Below, piece after piece: positions 62,583 to 64,000 of a stretch of DNA of 64,000 nt; the stretch's first letter is position 1; each line of letters begins with the position of its first letter. The position numbers were made by a program, and so were the translations under genes. Source of the stretch: Nitrospirae bacterium MYbin3 (GTDB taxonomy: Bacteria > Nitrospirota > Thermodesulfovibrionia > Thermodesulfovibrionales > Dissulfurispiraceae); contig PEAD01000012.1 in assembly GCA_002753335.1 (NCBI GenBank), positions 1 to 64,000 of the forward strand, read 5' to 3'. The notes below the pieces were generated by a model that searched no databases, was not told the origin of the DNA, and saw nothing but the letters and a program-made list of their open reading frames with translations.

Positions 62583-63451
62583 TGGTCCATCAGCCGGTAA
62601 TGATCGAGGAGACTTTAGAAATGCTTAACATCAAACAGGATGGGACTTATGTTGACGCCACTGTCGGTCTAGGCGGGCATTCTTCAGCTATCCTCTCACG
62701 TCTCGATGAGCACGGCCGGATAGTGGGCATTGACAGGGATGATAATGCGCTTAGCATAGCTTTTGAGCGGCTCGGCAACAACAGAGTTCATCTGGCAAAG
62801 GGCAGCTTTTCGTCGATAGACCGGATACTGGCTTCTTTTGGTGTTGCGGGGTTTGATGGTGTTGTTTTCGATCTTGGGCTTTCGATGATGCAGCTCAAGG
62901 ATTTAGGCAGGGGCTTCAGCTTTAATTCAACAGAGAGGCTTGATATGAGGATGGACCGGTCTCAGGCTCTTTCTGCATGGGATGTGGTTAATCGCTATCA
63001 GGAGAAGACGATCGAAAAGATATTGAAGGAATACGGGGAAGAACGGCTTGCCACTAAGATCGCAAAGGCCATTATTTCAAATCGCAAGCAGGCCGCAATA
63101 AACACATGCTCAGAACTTGCCGAAATTGTTTCGGCTGTTTACGGCTACAGGGGAAAGATACATCCTGCAACGAGGACTTTTCAGGCTTTGAGAATAGAAG
63201 TGAACAGGGAACTGGACGAACTCAGGGAGGGGCTTTCTGCCGCTGCATCAGGCTTGAGGAACGGCGGCAGGGTTTGCGTAATATCCTACCACTCGCTGGA
63301 AGACAGAATAGTAAAAAACTTTATTCGTGACGGAGCAAAGTCCGGCGCCTTAAGAAATATTACCAAGAAGCCGCTTGTGCCCAAGGCTGAAGAAACAAAA
63401 AGGAATCCCGCCTCGAGGAGCGCAAAACTTAGGGGGGCCGAAAAAATATGA
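62579..63451 (+). CDS. rsmH: 16S rRNA (cytosine1402-N4)-methyltransferase
   Basis: S-adenosylmethionine enzyme of 290 aa. Motifs: HQPVMIEETLEML, VDATVGLGGHSSAIL, IDRDDNAL, VFDLGLSMMQL, HPATRTFQALRIEVN, and ISYHSLEDRIVKNF. Start overlaps mraZ; its end overlaps ftsL by four bases. Confidence 0.97.
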   Translation: MMVHQPVMIEETLEMLNIKQDGTYVDATVGLGGHSSAILSRLDEHGRIVGIDRDDNALSIAFERLGNNRVHLAKGSFSSIDRILASFGVAGFDGVVFDLGLSMMQLKDLGRGFSFNSTERLDMRMDRSQALSAWDVVNRYQEKTIEKILKEYGEERLATKIAKAIISNRKQAAINTCSELAEIVSAVYGYRGKIHPATRTFQALRIEVNRELDELREGLSAAASGLRNGGRVCVISYHSLEDRIVKNFIRDGAKSGALRNITKKPLVPKAEETKRNPASRSAKLRGAEKI

Positions 63452-63816
63452 GAAGGGTCAAGAAGAGTTTCTTTTCGATGATCGCAAGACCTCTTCTTGT
63501 TGTTTTGGTAATCTTGTCAGCCTTCACCATAGTATGGATAAGGTCAACCGTCGTATCTCTGGAGTATTCGATAAACAATCTGGAAAAAAAGAAGATGCAG
63601 GCATTGAAAGAGAGCAAGCTGCTTTCGGCCGAAAAGGCGAATCTTTTATCGATAGAGAAGCTCGAAAAAGTCGCATCCAATAATTTTGTGATACCCGACA
63701 GGGTAAAGGTTGTGCAGGTGAGACAGGGTTGGGTAAAGGTGCCGCAGAAGGTGGCCCTTTCGGTTGAGGAAGGGGAATTTTCTCCCCGCAGAATGCTTAA
63801 GAAAATTATGGATTAA
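63448..63816 (+). CDS. ftsL: Cell division protein FtsL-like
   Basis: A 122-residue bitopic protein: basic N-terminus, a membrane helix (LLVVLVILSAFTIVWI, about 16-31), then a leucine-zipper-like coiled coil (SLEYSINNLEKKKMQAL to SIEKLEKVASNNF). Position between rsmH and a penicillin-binding protein gene fixes the identity, since FtsL sequences are poorly conserved. Starts at ATGA overlapping rsmH. Confidence 0.88.
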   Translation: MRRVKKSFFSMIARPLLVVLVILSAFTIVWIRSTVVSLEYSINNLEKKKMQALKESKLLSAEKANLLSIEKLEKVASNNFVIPDRVKVVQVRQGWVKVPQKVALSVEEGEFSPRRMLKKIMD

Positions 63817-63824
63817 CAATAGAT

Positions 63825-64000
63825 ATGAAAAAAAGAGCGATTATACTTGGGGTTTTGGTAACTATCGGGTATATCGCTGTTGCCGCCAGACTGTCCCAGA
63901 TAATGCTTGTTGAACACGACCTGTTTACGGCAAAGGCTAAAGGGCAGCAGATAAAAAAAGAGGCGGTGCCTGTTAAGCGCGGAATGATACTTGACAGGGC
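63825..64000 (+). CDS. ftsI: Penicillin-binding protein, FtsI family, N-terminus only
   Basis: First 58 residues of a class B PBP: basic start MKKRAIILGVLVTIGYIAVA (membrane helix), then FTAKAKGQQIKKEAVPVKRG and the GMILDR start of the periplasmic part that is conserved in FtsI/SpoVD proteins. Runs off the window edge. Position after ftsL supports the septal transpeptidase role. Confidence 0.9.
   Translation, partial: MKKRAIILGVLVTIGYIAVAARLSQIMLVEHDLFTAKAKGQQIKKEAVPVKRGMILDR

Overview
The window reads as a chromosomal segment of a free-living, flagellated, anaerobic sulfate- or sulfur-metabolising bacterium. The central evidence is a complete adk-sat-aprBA-qmoABC-CBS-hppA block (20527-32534), the module that activates sulfate to APS, reduces APS to sulfite, links that step to the membrane quinone pool and removes the pyrophosphate. 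Gene content, moderate base composition and gene order fit Nitrospirota (Thermodesulfovibrio-like lineages); a Desulfobacterota host cannot be excluded from sequence reading alone. No phage, integrase, intact insertion sequence or CRISPR array was seen.

Layout. 1-6048: truncated copper ATPase (-), then a hybrid histidine kinase overlapped by a REC-GGDEF diguanylate cyclase (+). 6066-10261: housekeeping (NifU-like, cupin, PilZ, aroB/aroK, secreted nuclease, RlmB-type methylase, tRNA-Arg). 10317-12690: small accessory patch with a DUF6516 toxin-antitoxin-like pair and a DUF2156-rhomboid fusion. 12728-19023: one long minus-strand run that reads motA2-motB, PilZ, a second motA, then livHMGF. 19150-21174: odd P-loop protein, rdgB, adk. 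21215-32534: the sulfur block. 32690-37659: lysine-rich protein, rpmE, DUF1385, prfA, hydrolase, c-type haem sensor-like protein and DivIVA-like protein. 37661-44565: exported Pro/Gln-rich protein, a 552-base gene-poor gap, a 1504-residue secreted propeller/BACON-repeat protein and a LivK lipoprotein. 44629-46589: rpmH-yidD-yidC without rnpA. 46698-60146: a dense signalling district. 60242-61970: a pyruvate-kinase-C-like protein and bioF. 62127-64000: start of the division cluster (mraZ, rsmH, ftsL, ftsI).

How the parts work together (inference). Sat makes APS and pyrophosphate; the membrane pyrophosphatase hydrolyses the pyrophosphate while pumping ions; AprBA reduces APS with electrons that QmoABC draws from menaquinol. 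The signalling district contains two of the window's three GGDEF enzymes, all three with intact GGEEF active sites and RxxD inhibitory sites. It also has three single-domain receivers, a stand-alone HPt protein, a REC-metallo-beta-lactamase fusion, a soluble kinase beside an oxygen-binding-diiron-protein-like sensor, and a PilB/GspE motor ATPase. Together with two PilZ proteins and two flagellar stators it suggests a redox- or oxygen-tuned c-di-GMP circuit acting on pili and flagella.

Most notable points: an in-frame TGA splits an otherwise intact MASE1-CHASE-PAS-PAS-kinase-REC gene; rnpA is missing from its normal place between rpmH and yidD; a DUF2156-rhomboid fusion is followed by a diverged copy of part of itself; a 49-residue uncalled gene lies coupled between a receiver and the pilus ATPase; and the surface protein combines a seven-bladed propeller with eleven two-cysteine BACON-type repeats.
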